From the NCBI RefSeq assembly GCF_019469205.1, contig NZ_CP048265.1, positions 806,001-870,000 of the forward strand: 64,000 nt of DNA. The letters are read 5' to 3'. Source of the DNA: Gilliamella sp. ESL0405. Lineage in GTDB: Bacteria; Pseudomonadota; Gammaproteobacteria; Enterobacterales; Orbaceae. The notes under the pieces are model-generated. The model did no database searches and had not been told where the DNA came from. It saw only the letters and a list, made by a program, of their open reading frames with translations. Below are positions 20,259 to 27,774 of the stretch, piece by piece (the first letter of the stretch is position 1; every line of letters begins with the position of its first letter). The translations under genes and the position numbers were made by a program.

Positions 20259-20677
20259 AATTATATTCCTTTCTTTTGTTTACCAATTGAAGGTAGTGCT
20301 TTTTAACAAAACGTTGTGTTAATTGAGTGTCGTTCTATAATCTGGTTCAAGCTTTAAACTCTGCTGTTTACTAACATGACAAGTTGTTTAACTTTAAAAG
20401 TATAAGAGGTGTTTTTTTTACAACCATAAAAATTTGGGCAAAAAAACTTTCCTTGCAACGAAAGTTAATAATTTAAGAAACATAATGAATTCTTAATTAA
20501 GGGTTAGATATCACCATGTAATAATAACCCATTGTTTTTCTGGTAAACTCTAAATACCTACACTCTATTTATTTTTTTAATTATCCTTGCATTCAGACTG
20601 TTTATTTAAATGTGAAACGGCTAAAAGAATTTTTCCTTACTGAAGTATAATAGCCATCCTTCAAATGATAAAAGTTG
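20259..20677. other. Intergenic region between prx-like and marR-like genes
   Basis: A 419-bp AT-rich stretch that should hold the promoter of the peroxiredoxin-like gene. Short hairpins are present but none is a convincing terminator, and I see no coding frame. Confidence 0.4.
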
Positions 20678-21160
20678 TCAATCCCCTTTATGCTGAAACA
20701 TTTTATTTAATAAAAATATAAGATTTTCCATTTCAGAATTAGTCAGTTTATTTGTAATGTTAGTAATCCATTGGCTATGGGATTTAAATAATTTAGTAAT
20801 GAGTTCACGACCATCCTCTGTCAATGTAATATTCATTTTTCTACCGTCACTTTCGGCCTCAGTTTTATTGATCAATCCTTTCTTTAATAGAGAAGATATG
20901 AACGTAGTTATAGTTGGTTTAGTTACTCCACTTAATTTTGCAATTTCTTGTGGAGAAAGTACTTCGTACTCAAGTAATAAAACTAATACCATGAAACGAC
21001 CTTCTGAAAGTTGATAATCTCCTAACCTTGAGGCACATTCTTTATCAATTTTATTAGCAGCTGAAAGTAAACTAAAACATGCATCTACTGCCAATTTATT
21101 AGCTAAATTATCTTTATTAATGATTTTTGCTAAAGATTTATATTTTTTCTCTAAATTCAT
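20678..21160 (-). CDS. MarR-family transcriptional regulator
   Basis: The 160-residue protein has a winged helix-turn-helix: LSPQEIAKLSGVTKPTITTFISSLLKKGLINKTEAESDGRKMN spread over residues 75-117, with the wing Asp-Gly-Arg typical of MarR proteins. N- and C-terminal helices would form the dimer interface. It probably represses its own promoter: a perfect 22-bp palindrome lies 48 bp upstream of its start. Cysteine 28 near the N-terminus is in a position used for oxidant sensing in some MarR proteins, which could fit the nearby peroxiredoxin-like gene, but this is speculation. Confidence 0.87.
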   Translation of the reverse strand: MNLEKKYKSLAKIINKDNLANKLAVDACFSLLSAANKIDKECASRLGDYQLSEGRFMVLVLLLEYEVLSPQEIAKLSGVTKPTITTFISSLLKKGLINKTEAESDGRKMNITLTEDGRELITKLFKSHSQWITNITNKLTNSEMENLIFLLNKMFQHKGD

Positions 21161-21208
21161 AAGATCAAATTTTCCCTTATTTGTTGAGTATCTAATAATT
21201 TACAAGAA

Positions 21209-21230
21209 AATAGTTAGATATCTAACTATT
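21209..21230. promoter_or_regulatory. Palindromic operator upstream of marR-like gene
   Basis: A perfect 22-bp inverted repeat with half-site AATAGTTAGAT and its exact complement. It lies between the MarR-type gene and the upstream debris, where an autoregulatory operator is expected. Confidence 0.62.
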
Positions 21231-21423
21231 GTTAGAGTAACCAAGGCTACAAACACTTGTCAAGACATTTTCAAAATGAAAATACAGAAATCTTAATAAG
21301 ATATGCTTATTTTATTAATGTTATAAATTTTTGTTTGTGATAATTATTAAATATTGCCTTTATTTGACCTCCTCCTAGTCCTATAAGCCCAGAAGGAGAT
21401 CAATTTTAATTTCATTAGCGTTT

Positions 21424-21505
21424 TTATAACTTCGCTAACTTTTCCTGCCAGTATTCTTGATATTGTGGCAGGTGTTTTTGTGCTGTTTGGTATACCTGTT
21501 TTGGA
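21424..21505 (-). pseudogene. Remnant: C-terminus of an unknown protein, also found at 63.9 kb
   Basis: On the minus strand the last 25 or so codons read KQVYQTAQKHLPQYQEYWQ then EKLAKL and a stop. The same C-terminus, with one Arg/His change, ends the partial gene at the right edge of the window. Upstream of this stretch the frame is not continued, so this is a broken fragment. The family is not recognised. Confidence 0.6.
21434..21502 (+). repeat. 69-bp direct repeat, left copy
   Basis: Aligned by eye, 67 of 69 bases match 63856-63924 in the same orientation. The two differences are a G/A and a T/C change. The repeat flanks the whole siderophore island. Confidence 0.9.
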
Positions 21506-21621
21506 GCCGCTAATTATCAAATAATAAAATATTAACATCATGTAATAAATGATATTACTTTTTCTATAATGATCTTTTCTCAAAAAAATAATATGAAGTT
21601 CACAAAATAAATTATAAATGA

Positions 21622-22068
21622 TTGAGTACAATTTTTATGAACAATATCCAAATAAAAAACTTAAAATATACATTGTATTTATTAATCACTGTTTTTGGTT
21701 GGGGTATTATGTATCCCTCCTCTAAGCATGCTGTATCATCAGGTATTGATGGTTATTATCTCACTTTAATACGTTATGTTCTTGGTGCTATTTTGGTAAG
21801 TTTTGTTTTATTTTTCACAGAAGGAAAAAAAAGTTTTAAGACAGAAGGAAAAACATTAAATTTATGGCTTTTTGGAACAGTAGGTTTTGCAGGATTGGCA
21901 TTGTATAATTATATTGACTACTGCTGCATCTTAAATCTTCATTTGGGTGGTTTTAATGGTCATGTTACGTTCTCAGTTACATTACCTCAACAGGTATTAA
22001 CTGAACTAAAAAAGGAAAAGTTGGAACAATATTTATGCCCGTTAATATTATTTAATTTAAAAAAATAG
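21622..22068 (+). pseudogene. Truncated EamA/DMT-family permease
   Basis: The first 100 or so residues look like the start of a drug/metabolite transporter: TVFGWGIMYPSSKHAVSSG, then SGIDGYYLTLIRYVLGAI and a third membrane helix. Full-length members have about 300 residues and ten helices; here the frame ends after 148 residues, and the tail from about residue 95 (IDYCCILNLHLGGFNGH) no longer looks like the family. A deletion or frameshift has probably fused it to other DNA. Not likely to be functional. Confidence 0.65.
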
Positions 22069-22105
22069 TCTGTCAACTATTATAGGCTATCTATTAGGTG
22101 TTGAA

Positions 22106-22210
22106 CTAATGTGACAAAATAATACTGAAACTAACAATTTCTTTAATTAATCCACCTAGAACCGCTTGTTCTGCTTCAACGGAGTGGGGTAAATGTAATG
22201 TATGCATCAT
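22106..22210 (-). pseudogene. DnaB-type helicase N-terminal remnant
   Basis: A 34-codon frame on the minus strand reads MMHTLHLPHSVEAEQAVLGG followed by LIKEIVSFSIILSH. The LPHSxEAEQAVLGGL block is the highly conserved start of replicative DnaB helicases; the sequence then loses similarity and stops. A chromosomal dnaB would not be found as such a scrap, so I take it as a remnant of an element-borne dnaB, as carried by SPI-7/PAPI-1-type ICEs. Confidence 0.6.
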
Positions 22211-22372
22211 TCACATACTCTTTTTTACCATAGCTAGCTTTTAAAAAGGCTTTTACATGTGCTTACCATGCGATACCAGAATAACTTAGCTTCATTAATA
22301 TTATTTCTCCAATAAGTTTTAACTATTTTTATTAGTCACTGTGCTAAACGAAGGTTGGAAATATGGATAGAT

Positions 22373-23611
22373 TTAGTAATTATTGGTACAGTACTCAATG
22401 ATCTTGTTTTTATTTAGATTAATATGAATAATGATAATTGTGATTAAGGCGATTATAAAAGCGGTTAAGTAATTAAAATATTCGGCTATGGTCATAGAAA
22501 CTGAAGAGGCTACTATTTCAGAGAGTAACAAGCTACTTTGAAAAATTGCGTAATCAGTCGCTGATTGTTTACCATTTTTGGCATAGATCATGGTGATGGT
22601 GTAGATACTCACATTAATAATCCCAATCCCAATGCCTAAAATGGTCATAATGAGAATAATCGTTAGCTGATTGATGTAATTGGGTAGATAGTAAAGTATG
22701 CTCCATAAAATAATCAATAAGGTAAATAAACCAAAGCCTAGTTTTAATGTTTGGTAAGGATATTTAGTTTTTAATAAATAAGCAGCAATTCCACAACCTA
22801 ATAACATAGTTAGATAACCACCAATACCTGTATAGATACCTATATCGCTAACAGATAAGCCATGATCAAGTAGAATAAATTTAGTCATCGCTAAAATTAC
22901 CGAGCCAGCAAAAGGAACCAATAGAGCAAGTAATAGCATATGGTAGGCATTTTGTCTTTTGAAAAAATGACTGATTCTTGCCCGTGGTTTTGGTTGTGAG
23001 GTGTGAAATAAGTTAGGCTCTTTCCATATCAGGAGCTGTATTATAGAAAGTACAATCAGCCCCACTAACAGTAAGATACTGTTAGTTTTTCCTAGATAAT
23101 CATAGCAAACGGTTACTCCAGCACCACCTATTAGCATACCTATTATATTGCACATTACTTGAATACTATTTACTTGAGTAATGGTATTACTTTGAGAAAG
23201 ATCAGCAGCCAATCCATCAGTGGCAATATCCTGTGTGGCAGAAACTATACAAGATAGAATGATAATGCCAAGTAGGTAATTGGTAGTTTCTGGGGTAAAG
23301 GGGATAAAGGCAATAATGGTAATAAACAGTGCTAACAAACACTGCATAGGCAGTAACCAGCTTTTTCTATAACCTATTTTATTTATCCAATGATTTTCTA
23401 CTACAGGTGCCCATAAGAATTTAACTACCCAAGGTAGACCAGCTAAGGGGATCAATGCTATCACTGCTAGAGAAACGCCTGCATTGCGTAATAAAATAGG
23501 ATAGGCATCAAAAGCCAAGCCAACAGGAATTCCTTGGATGATATACAGTTGAGCAATAATAAATAAAAAATAGTTTCTTTGTTTACGATTGTGGATGATT
23601 TTGTTATCCAT
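22373..23611 (-). CDS. RhtX/FptX-type siderophore permease (MFS)
   Basis: The 412-residue protein has about 12 membrane helices. It belongs to the MFS branch related to AmpG but with RhtX/FptX-type features: QLYIIQGIPVGLAFDAYPILLRNAG at the N-terminus, WVVKFLWAPVVE and SATQDIATDGLAADL. RhtX and FptX are single-protein inner-membrane importers of rhizobactin and pyochelin. Divergent orientation to the AraC-type regulator and nearness to the TonB receptor support uptake of the locally made siderophore into the cytoplasm. It would act in parallel with the ABC pair at 48.5-52 kb. The name is by resemblance, not by a search. Confidence 0.8.
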   Translation of the reverse strand: MDNKIIHNRKQRNYFLFIIAQLYIIQGIPVGLAFDAYPILLRNAGVSLAVIALIPLAGLPWVVKFLWAPVVENHWINKIGYRKSWLLPMQCLLALFITIIAFIPFTPETTNYLLGIIILSCIVSATQDIATDGLAADLSQSNTITQVNSIQVMCNIIGMLIGGAGVTVCYDYLGKTNSILLLVGLIVLSIIQLLIWKEPNLFHTSQPKPRARISHFFKRQNAYHMLLLALLVPFAGSVILAMTKFILLDHGLSVSDIGIYTGIGGYLTMLLGCGIAAYLLKTKYPYQTLKLGFGLFTLLIILWSILYYLPNYINQLTIILIMTILGIGIGIINVSIYTITMIYAKNGKQSATDYAIFQSSLLLSEIVASSVSMTIAEYFNYLTAFIIALITIIIIHINLNKNKIIEYCTNNY

Positions 23612-23707
23612 GAGATATTTTTATAAGTCTTTTATTTATAATAAATTTATTAAAAAGCCAGTATTCCTAATGCTTACAGCATGCGAATAGTAGCTTTATT
23701 TTGTTGT

Positions 23708-23730
23708 AAATGCAAATGATATTTGTTATT
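23708..23730. promoter_or_regulatory. Possible Fur box between permease and AraC gene
   Basis: AAATGATATTTGTTATT in the divergent promoter region partly fits the Fur consensus. It lies about 25-45 bp before the AraC-type start codon. The match is only moderate. Confidence 0.35.
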
Positions 23731-23755
23731 GTTTGAATTCTTTGAAGGAGGACGT

Positions 23756-24667
23756 ATGCATTTGGATGATCTATTAACCAGTAATAATTTCAATAGTGAT
23801 AGTAAAGGTTGCTCATATATTGAGTTACAACCAGGCTTAGCTGTATGTGTTGTTACCGCAGATGAATTAAATGCAATTGATACTAGCAAAGAGTTTCCTA
23901 GCAGTGATAATTGCTTATGTTTTAGTTGTCAGTTGCAAGGTAAGTTGAGCATGCAAGTTAAAGGTAGAAAATTTGTTACCTCAAAAGGTGATTTAACATT
24001 TGGCTTTAGTGATGGTGAGACTTTTCATTTACAACACTCAGCAGACTTCTGTAATTTAGAAGTAATGATAATGCCCGAATTGCTAGATGTTTTACTGGGA
24101 GACATGGATTTTCAATTTTCTTGTCTTGATAAAAAAGTTAATTTCTTTCTACATCATCAGCAAATAGAACAAAATGTTAATGTACTTTCATGTGCGTGCC
24201 AGTTATTTCACTTAATGCAAAACACTGATTGTAAAGTGACTAATCGTTTACTGTTATATGCCAACGTTTTAGAGTATCTAAATTGGTATTTTAAAACCTT
24301 TGATAGTCATTTAGAAAAGCAAGAATTTACTCATCGAGAATATAAGCAAATTACTAGTGCCCGTGATTATTTGGTGAGTGATTTAAGTAATGCCCCGACC
24401 ATTGATTGGTTAGCTAAACAAGTAGGGCTTAACCAAAGTAAACTAAAAAAAGGCTTTAAAAAGGTTTTTGGTAAAAGTATCTATGCCTATTTTTTGGCGG
24501 AGCGAATGAGCAAAGCTAAACAGTTATTGGTGGATAATAGTGTAACGGAAACGGCTATTATTATGGGCTATAGTAATATTAGTCATTTTAGCTCAGCTTT
24601 CCGAAAGCAGTTTGGGGTATTGCCCAAAGAGGTGCGCCGCCAACACTCTTATAGCTTTATTGAATAG
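23756..24667 (+). CDS. AraC-family regulator, PchR/YbtA type
   Basis: About 303 residues starting at ATG 23756, directly behind the strong ribosome site GAAGGAGGA; an upstream TTG at 23723 is in frame but unlikely. The N-terminal part is a cupin-like sensor (CFSCQLQGKLSMQVKGRKF). The C-terminal 100 residues hold two helix-turn-helices: IDWLAKQVGLNQSKLKKGF and the AraC signature ETAIIMGYSNISHFSSAFRK. PchR and YbtA of this type activate pyochelin and yersiniabactin genes when bound to the ferric siderophore. Its place at the end of the biosynthetic operon, divergent from the permease, supports that role. Confidence 0.88.
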   Translation: MHLDDLLTSNNFNSDSKGCSYIELQPGLAVCVVTADELNAIDTSKEFPSSDNCLCFSCQLQGKLSMQVKGRKFVTSKGDLTFGFSDGETFHLQHSADFCNLEVMIMPELLDVLLGDMDFQFSCLDKKVNFFLHHQQIEQNVNVLSCACQLFHLMQNTDCKVTNRLLLYANVLEYLNWYFKTFDSHLEKQEFTHREYKQITSARDYLVSDLSNAPTIDWLAKQVGLNQSKLKKGFKKVFGKSIYAYFLAERMSKAKQLLVDNSVTETAIIMGYSNISHFSSAFRKQFGVLPKEVRRQHSYSFIE

Positions 24668-24685
24668 TGACAGCACACATTTAGT

Positions 24686-26581
24686 TTAGCCATTACTTAC
24701 CTTATCTAAAGTTTGGCAAAGGGTAGCAGTTGGTATGGTTAAATTAACCGCTGTTTCACCATTATCCTTTTGTTGCCAATCGATCATTAAATTGGTTTTA
24801 GAAGCTATTCTAGTAAAGGCATAATGCTCCATTTCACGTACTAAATTAGCTAGTTCAGGGCAATCTAATTTAGTAAAAACTTCAGCATAGATACATTGGT
24901 TAATATGCACATGGTAACTGCCGTCTGCTAGTTTAGTTTGGGTAAAATTGAGTAGCCCCCATTGTTGGTAGCTTTCTAAAAAAGCTAACCAGTATTGGTA
25001 AACAGCTTGGGCAGGATTTTCTAGTAATGCAAAGGCTGTTGCTTGTGGCCATAACCATTGCATTTCCATATCGCCCGTTTCTAAAAACATTTTGCGATAA
25101 TAGGAATAAGCAAGTTGTTGGCCTATGGTTTCACGTAATAAACTATAACCAGAAGTAAACATACTAAGATCTTTGGTAAGTTTTTTCCATTCATTACTTT
25201 TTGCTGCATATTGCGCTAGTTGCTTACCGTGTTGTTGCCAACGTATTAACATGTTAATAATAAACTTTGTTAGTTGTAGTATATTAAGTTGTTTTGTTAA
25301 TGTTTGCCATACTTCGGATTGGAATAAGAAATGCTTTTGTAAGTAGGCCATGCGTGGATGTTGTTTGGCCACGGTATACCAATTTTTACCATAATGGCGC
25401 AGTGTTTGTACTTGGTGTGTATTTGATTCTAACCAACCAAAGTAATTATTTTCTGCTTGTAACTTTTTAGTATCAGCTTCTTGCCAAGTGATGCCCCTTG
25501 TATTTAACGCTTTGGCTAGATTGTTTCTGGTGGTAGTAGATAAAAACTCTACTGAATAAACACCATTTTTCTCAATTAAGCAGTTATTTAGCCAACAGTC
25601 AGTCACTGCACAAGTCATTAAGGCAGTTAGGTCGTAGGATGAAATACTACCTTGTAACATTAAGCCTTGTTCGGGGGCGTTATCTGGGAAGATATTAATA
25701 TAAGTATCAGGGTCTGCTTTAGGTTTGTTTTTAATCGATTGACCACTGTTATAAAATTTATTGGCTAAAAAGTTAATCGTTTTTTCACTAGGGTTAAAAG
25801 CAGCAATCGCTTTTGCCATACCCATTGGGAAAAACTGAATATGAAAGCGGCTATCTAACGTATTAATAGGAGCAGCTTGTTGATCGTAGCGCTCATTACT
25901 TAGGGAGATAACTTCGGGTGTACCATAAGGGATCATGGCTAATGGTTTTTCTTGACCAAAGAAATGAAACTTATAAGGGGCTTTCTTCCAAGGAGTAGCA
26001 ATAGTTTGTGATTTACCTTGTTGGAATACCGTAATTTTCTTGGAGAAATTAGCCAGCATAGAGTAAGGGCTAGTTTTACCACCACCATAGGCAGCGCCCA
26101 TATAAAGCCTAGAACGATAAACAGCATTTTTAGAGCGTTTTTGCTCAGCCAGTTGCATTAACATTAGGGTAGTAATACCAGGTGCTAAGCCCATGCCAGT
26201 ATAGATGCTGCATTGCTTTTGTTGAGCTGCTTCATGTAACGCTAAAATAGCCTTGCTGGCGCTAGCGCTATCATTAATATCAATACAATCAATACCTGCT
26301 TCTAAACAGAGTTTGTGTGGGCTAGCTTGTAATCGTTCCATAGGGCCGATGGCTAGAATAGCAAGGTCATAATCTTTTAATAGCGCTATGCTTTGTTGTG
26401 CGTTATTAATATCAATACTAACAAAGGGTATATCCTGTAGCTTAGAAGTGTTTTGGCGACTGGCACAGGTGAGTAATAACTCAGGATAAGTTTGTTTTAA
26501 GTAGTTTAAAATACGTTGCCCCGTTTCGCCTGTACCGCCAATAACAATAATTTTGGCTGTTGTTATGGTAGAGGTTGTCAT
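24686..26581 (-). CDS. Saccharopine dehydrogenase-like protein fused to a thiazoline-hydrolase-like domain
   Basis: The 631-residue protein has two parts. Residues 1 to about 390 have a Rossmann start (KIIVIGGTGETGQRILNYL) and resemble NAD(P)-binding saccharopine dehydrogenase/reductase proteins. Residues about 400-631 look like the family of L-2-amino-thiazoline-4-carboxylic acid hydrolases: HINQCIYAEVFTKLDCPEL corresponds to their conserved C-Y-A-E and G-x-PEL pattern, and a final Cys follows in TATLCQTL. In a thiazoline-making pathway a ring-acting domain makes sense: reduction, hydrolysis or editing of a thiazoline. It is the last gene of the operon, overlapping the previous stop by one base. 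The hydrolase call is by pattern memory. Confidence 0.6.
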   Translation of the reverse strand: MTTSTITTAKIIVIGGTGETGQRILNYLKQTYPELLLTCASRQNTSKLQDIPFVSIDINNAQQSIALLKDYDLAILAIGPMERLQASPHKLCLEAGIDCIDINDSASASKAILALHEAAQQKQCSIYTGMGLAPGITTLMLMQLAEQKRSKNAVYRSRLYMGAAYGGGKTSPYSMLANFSKKITVFQQGKSQTIATPWKKAPYKFHFFGQEKPLAMIPYGTPEVISLSNERYDQQAAPINTLDSRFHIQFFPMGMAKAIAAFNPSEKTINFLANKFYNSGQSIKNKPKADPDTYINIFPDNAPEQGLMLQGSISSYDLTALMTCAVTDCWLNNCLIEKNGVYSVEFLSTTTRNNLAKALNTRGITWQEADTKKLQAENNYFGWLESNTHQVQTLRHYGKNWYTVAKQHPRMAYLQKHFLFQSEVWQTLTKQLNILQLTKFIINMLIRWQQHGKQLAQYAAKSNEWKKLTKDLSMFTSGYSLLRETIGQQLAYSYYRKMFLETGDMEMQWLWPQATAFALLENPAQAVYQYWLAFLESYQQWGLLNFTQTKLADGSYHVHINQCIYAEVFTKLDCPELANLVREMEHYAFTRIASKTNLMIDWQQKDNGETAVNLTIPTATLCQTLDKVSNG

Positions 26582-27717
26582 TAAGTAGCCTCCGATGCTT
26601 TTAAGGTATTATTGGTGGTTGTGGTTAGTTGAATAATTTGTTGTGCTTGTAGTTGGTCGATAATCACTTCACTTGGAATAGCTTCGTGCAAGCTATAAGC
26701 CCCCGCAGTAATATTATTTTCTAACATGTATTTAGCAGCAATGGCAATGACTGTACCTGTTGCATAGTAGGTGTCGCCCGTTAATAAAGAACCTGTTATT
26801 TGCTGACCATTAGTAAGCTTAATTTCAGCTTGAATAGCATAGATAGGCTCACGCTTAAGCATATCTTTAGCCGAAGCCGAAGCTAGACGTTTAGCAGCTT
26901 TAGCCAATTTTTCAGGAGTTTTATATTGACCAAATATTTTAGCAATGGCGCAACTAAAAGCAGCTTTAGGGCCAATATTAGCGCCATATACTTTTAGGTT
27001 GGGAATATGGTATTGGTTAATTAATCTACGCAATTCTTCGGAGTAGATTAACATGGTACCCACTTTGCCAATGGGGGCTGGAAAAGTTTTCTTTTGGGTA
27101 GCTTTATAAAAGGGTACTTTTATAAGCTGCTTTTCAGCAATATAACAAAAGCCCCGTTGTTCACCAAAATCGCCTAAGCCAACGATAATATCCCATGCTG
27201 AGTTATAGCTCCAAGCATCACAACCTACATAAGACACTTGTAGGCTAACTATTATTTCGCCAGCGGTATATTGCTCTATTAGGTATTTAGGGTAAACACC
27301 TGATAGCCCTGGTAATAACCCCGCATTAATAATTAGTGGTGCTTTAGCAGGCTCATTAGCCACTAGATTATTAAGATGCTTTAATAATGGATCATAACCA
27401 CCTGCATCAATATAGGGAGTAGCGGTTTGGTAACAAACATCAGCAATGCTTGAGCCGATTATTTGTGAGGGACCGATACAGGAAATAACAAGGTCTGCTT
27501 CCTTGCAGTGTTGGCTAAGTTGTTCCTTGTTTAATGCATCGAAATTAAGGGAGTTTAATCGCGTTGCATAAGCGGCATATTCGGTTAAATCTGGTTTAGT
27601 ATGGCGTGTAACAATGCTGAGCTGGCATAAGGTATGTTTTAATAAATATTCACAAACTGTTTTACCTACTTTGCCCGTACCACCAAGAATTAAAATTTGC
27701 GGGGGATTATTTTGCAT
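26581..27717 (-). CDS. Saccharopine dehydrogenase-like reductase, possible thiazoline reductase
   Basis: About 378 residues starting MQNNPPQILILGGTGKVGKT, with AAGGAA correctly spaced before ATG 27717 (an in-frame ATG at 27735 is less well placed). The GGTGKVG Rossmann motif and the overall layout fit the saccharopine dehydrogenase-like NAD(P)-binding family. Pyochelin and yersiniabactin clusters use a Gfo/Idh/MocA-type thiazolinyl reductase (PchG/Irp3); none is seen here. This protein may replace it, as an unrelated reductase (PchK) does in enantio-pyochelin producers; I cannot verify homology to PchK. It shares its N-terminal type with the next gene, suggesting an old duplication. Confidence 0.62.
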   Translation of the reverse strand: MQNNPPQILILGGTGKVGKTVCEYLLKHTLCQLSIVTRHTKPDLTEYAAYATRLNSLNFDALNKEQLSQHCKEADLVISCIGPSQIIGSSIADVCYQTATPYIDAGGYDPLLKHLNNLVANEPAKAPLIINAGLLPGLSGVYPKYLIEQYTAGEIIVSLQVSYVGCDAWSYNSAWDIIVGLGDFGEQRGFCYIAEKQLIKVPFYKATQKKTFPAPIGKVGTMLIYSEELRRLINQYHIPNLKVYGANIGPKAAFSCAIAKIFGQYKTPEKLAKAAKRLASASAKDMLKREPIYAIQAEIKLTNGQQITGSLLTGDTYYATGTVIAIAAKYMLENNITAGAYSLHEAIPSEVIIDQLQAQQIIQLTTTTNNTLKASEAT

Positions 27718-27774
27718 ATATGTTATTCCTTGCATAGGCCGCTAGCTAATGCTGTAGCTAGCGGAGATTAAGTG

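Noticed and set aside
21347-21631. A 94-residue minus-strand frame near the left 69-bp repeat
   Set aside because: The shared repeat matches the right-hand gene in a different frame, and this frame shows no family features.
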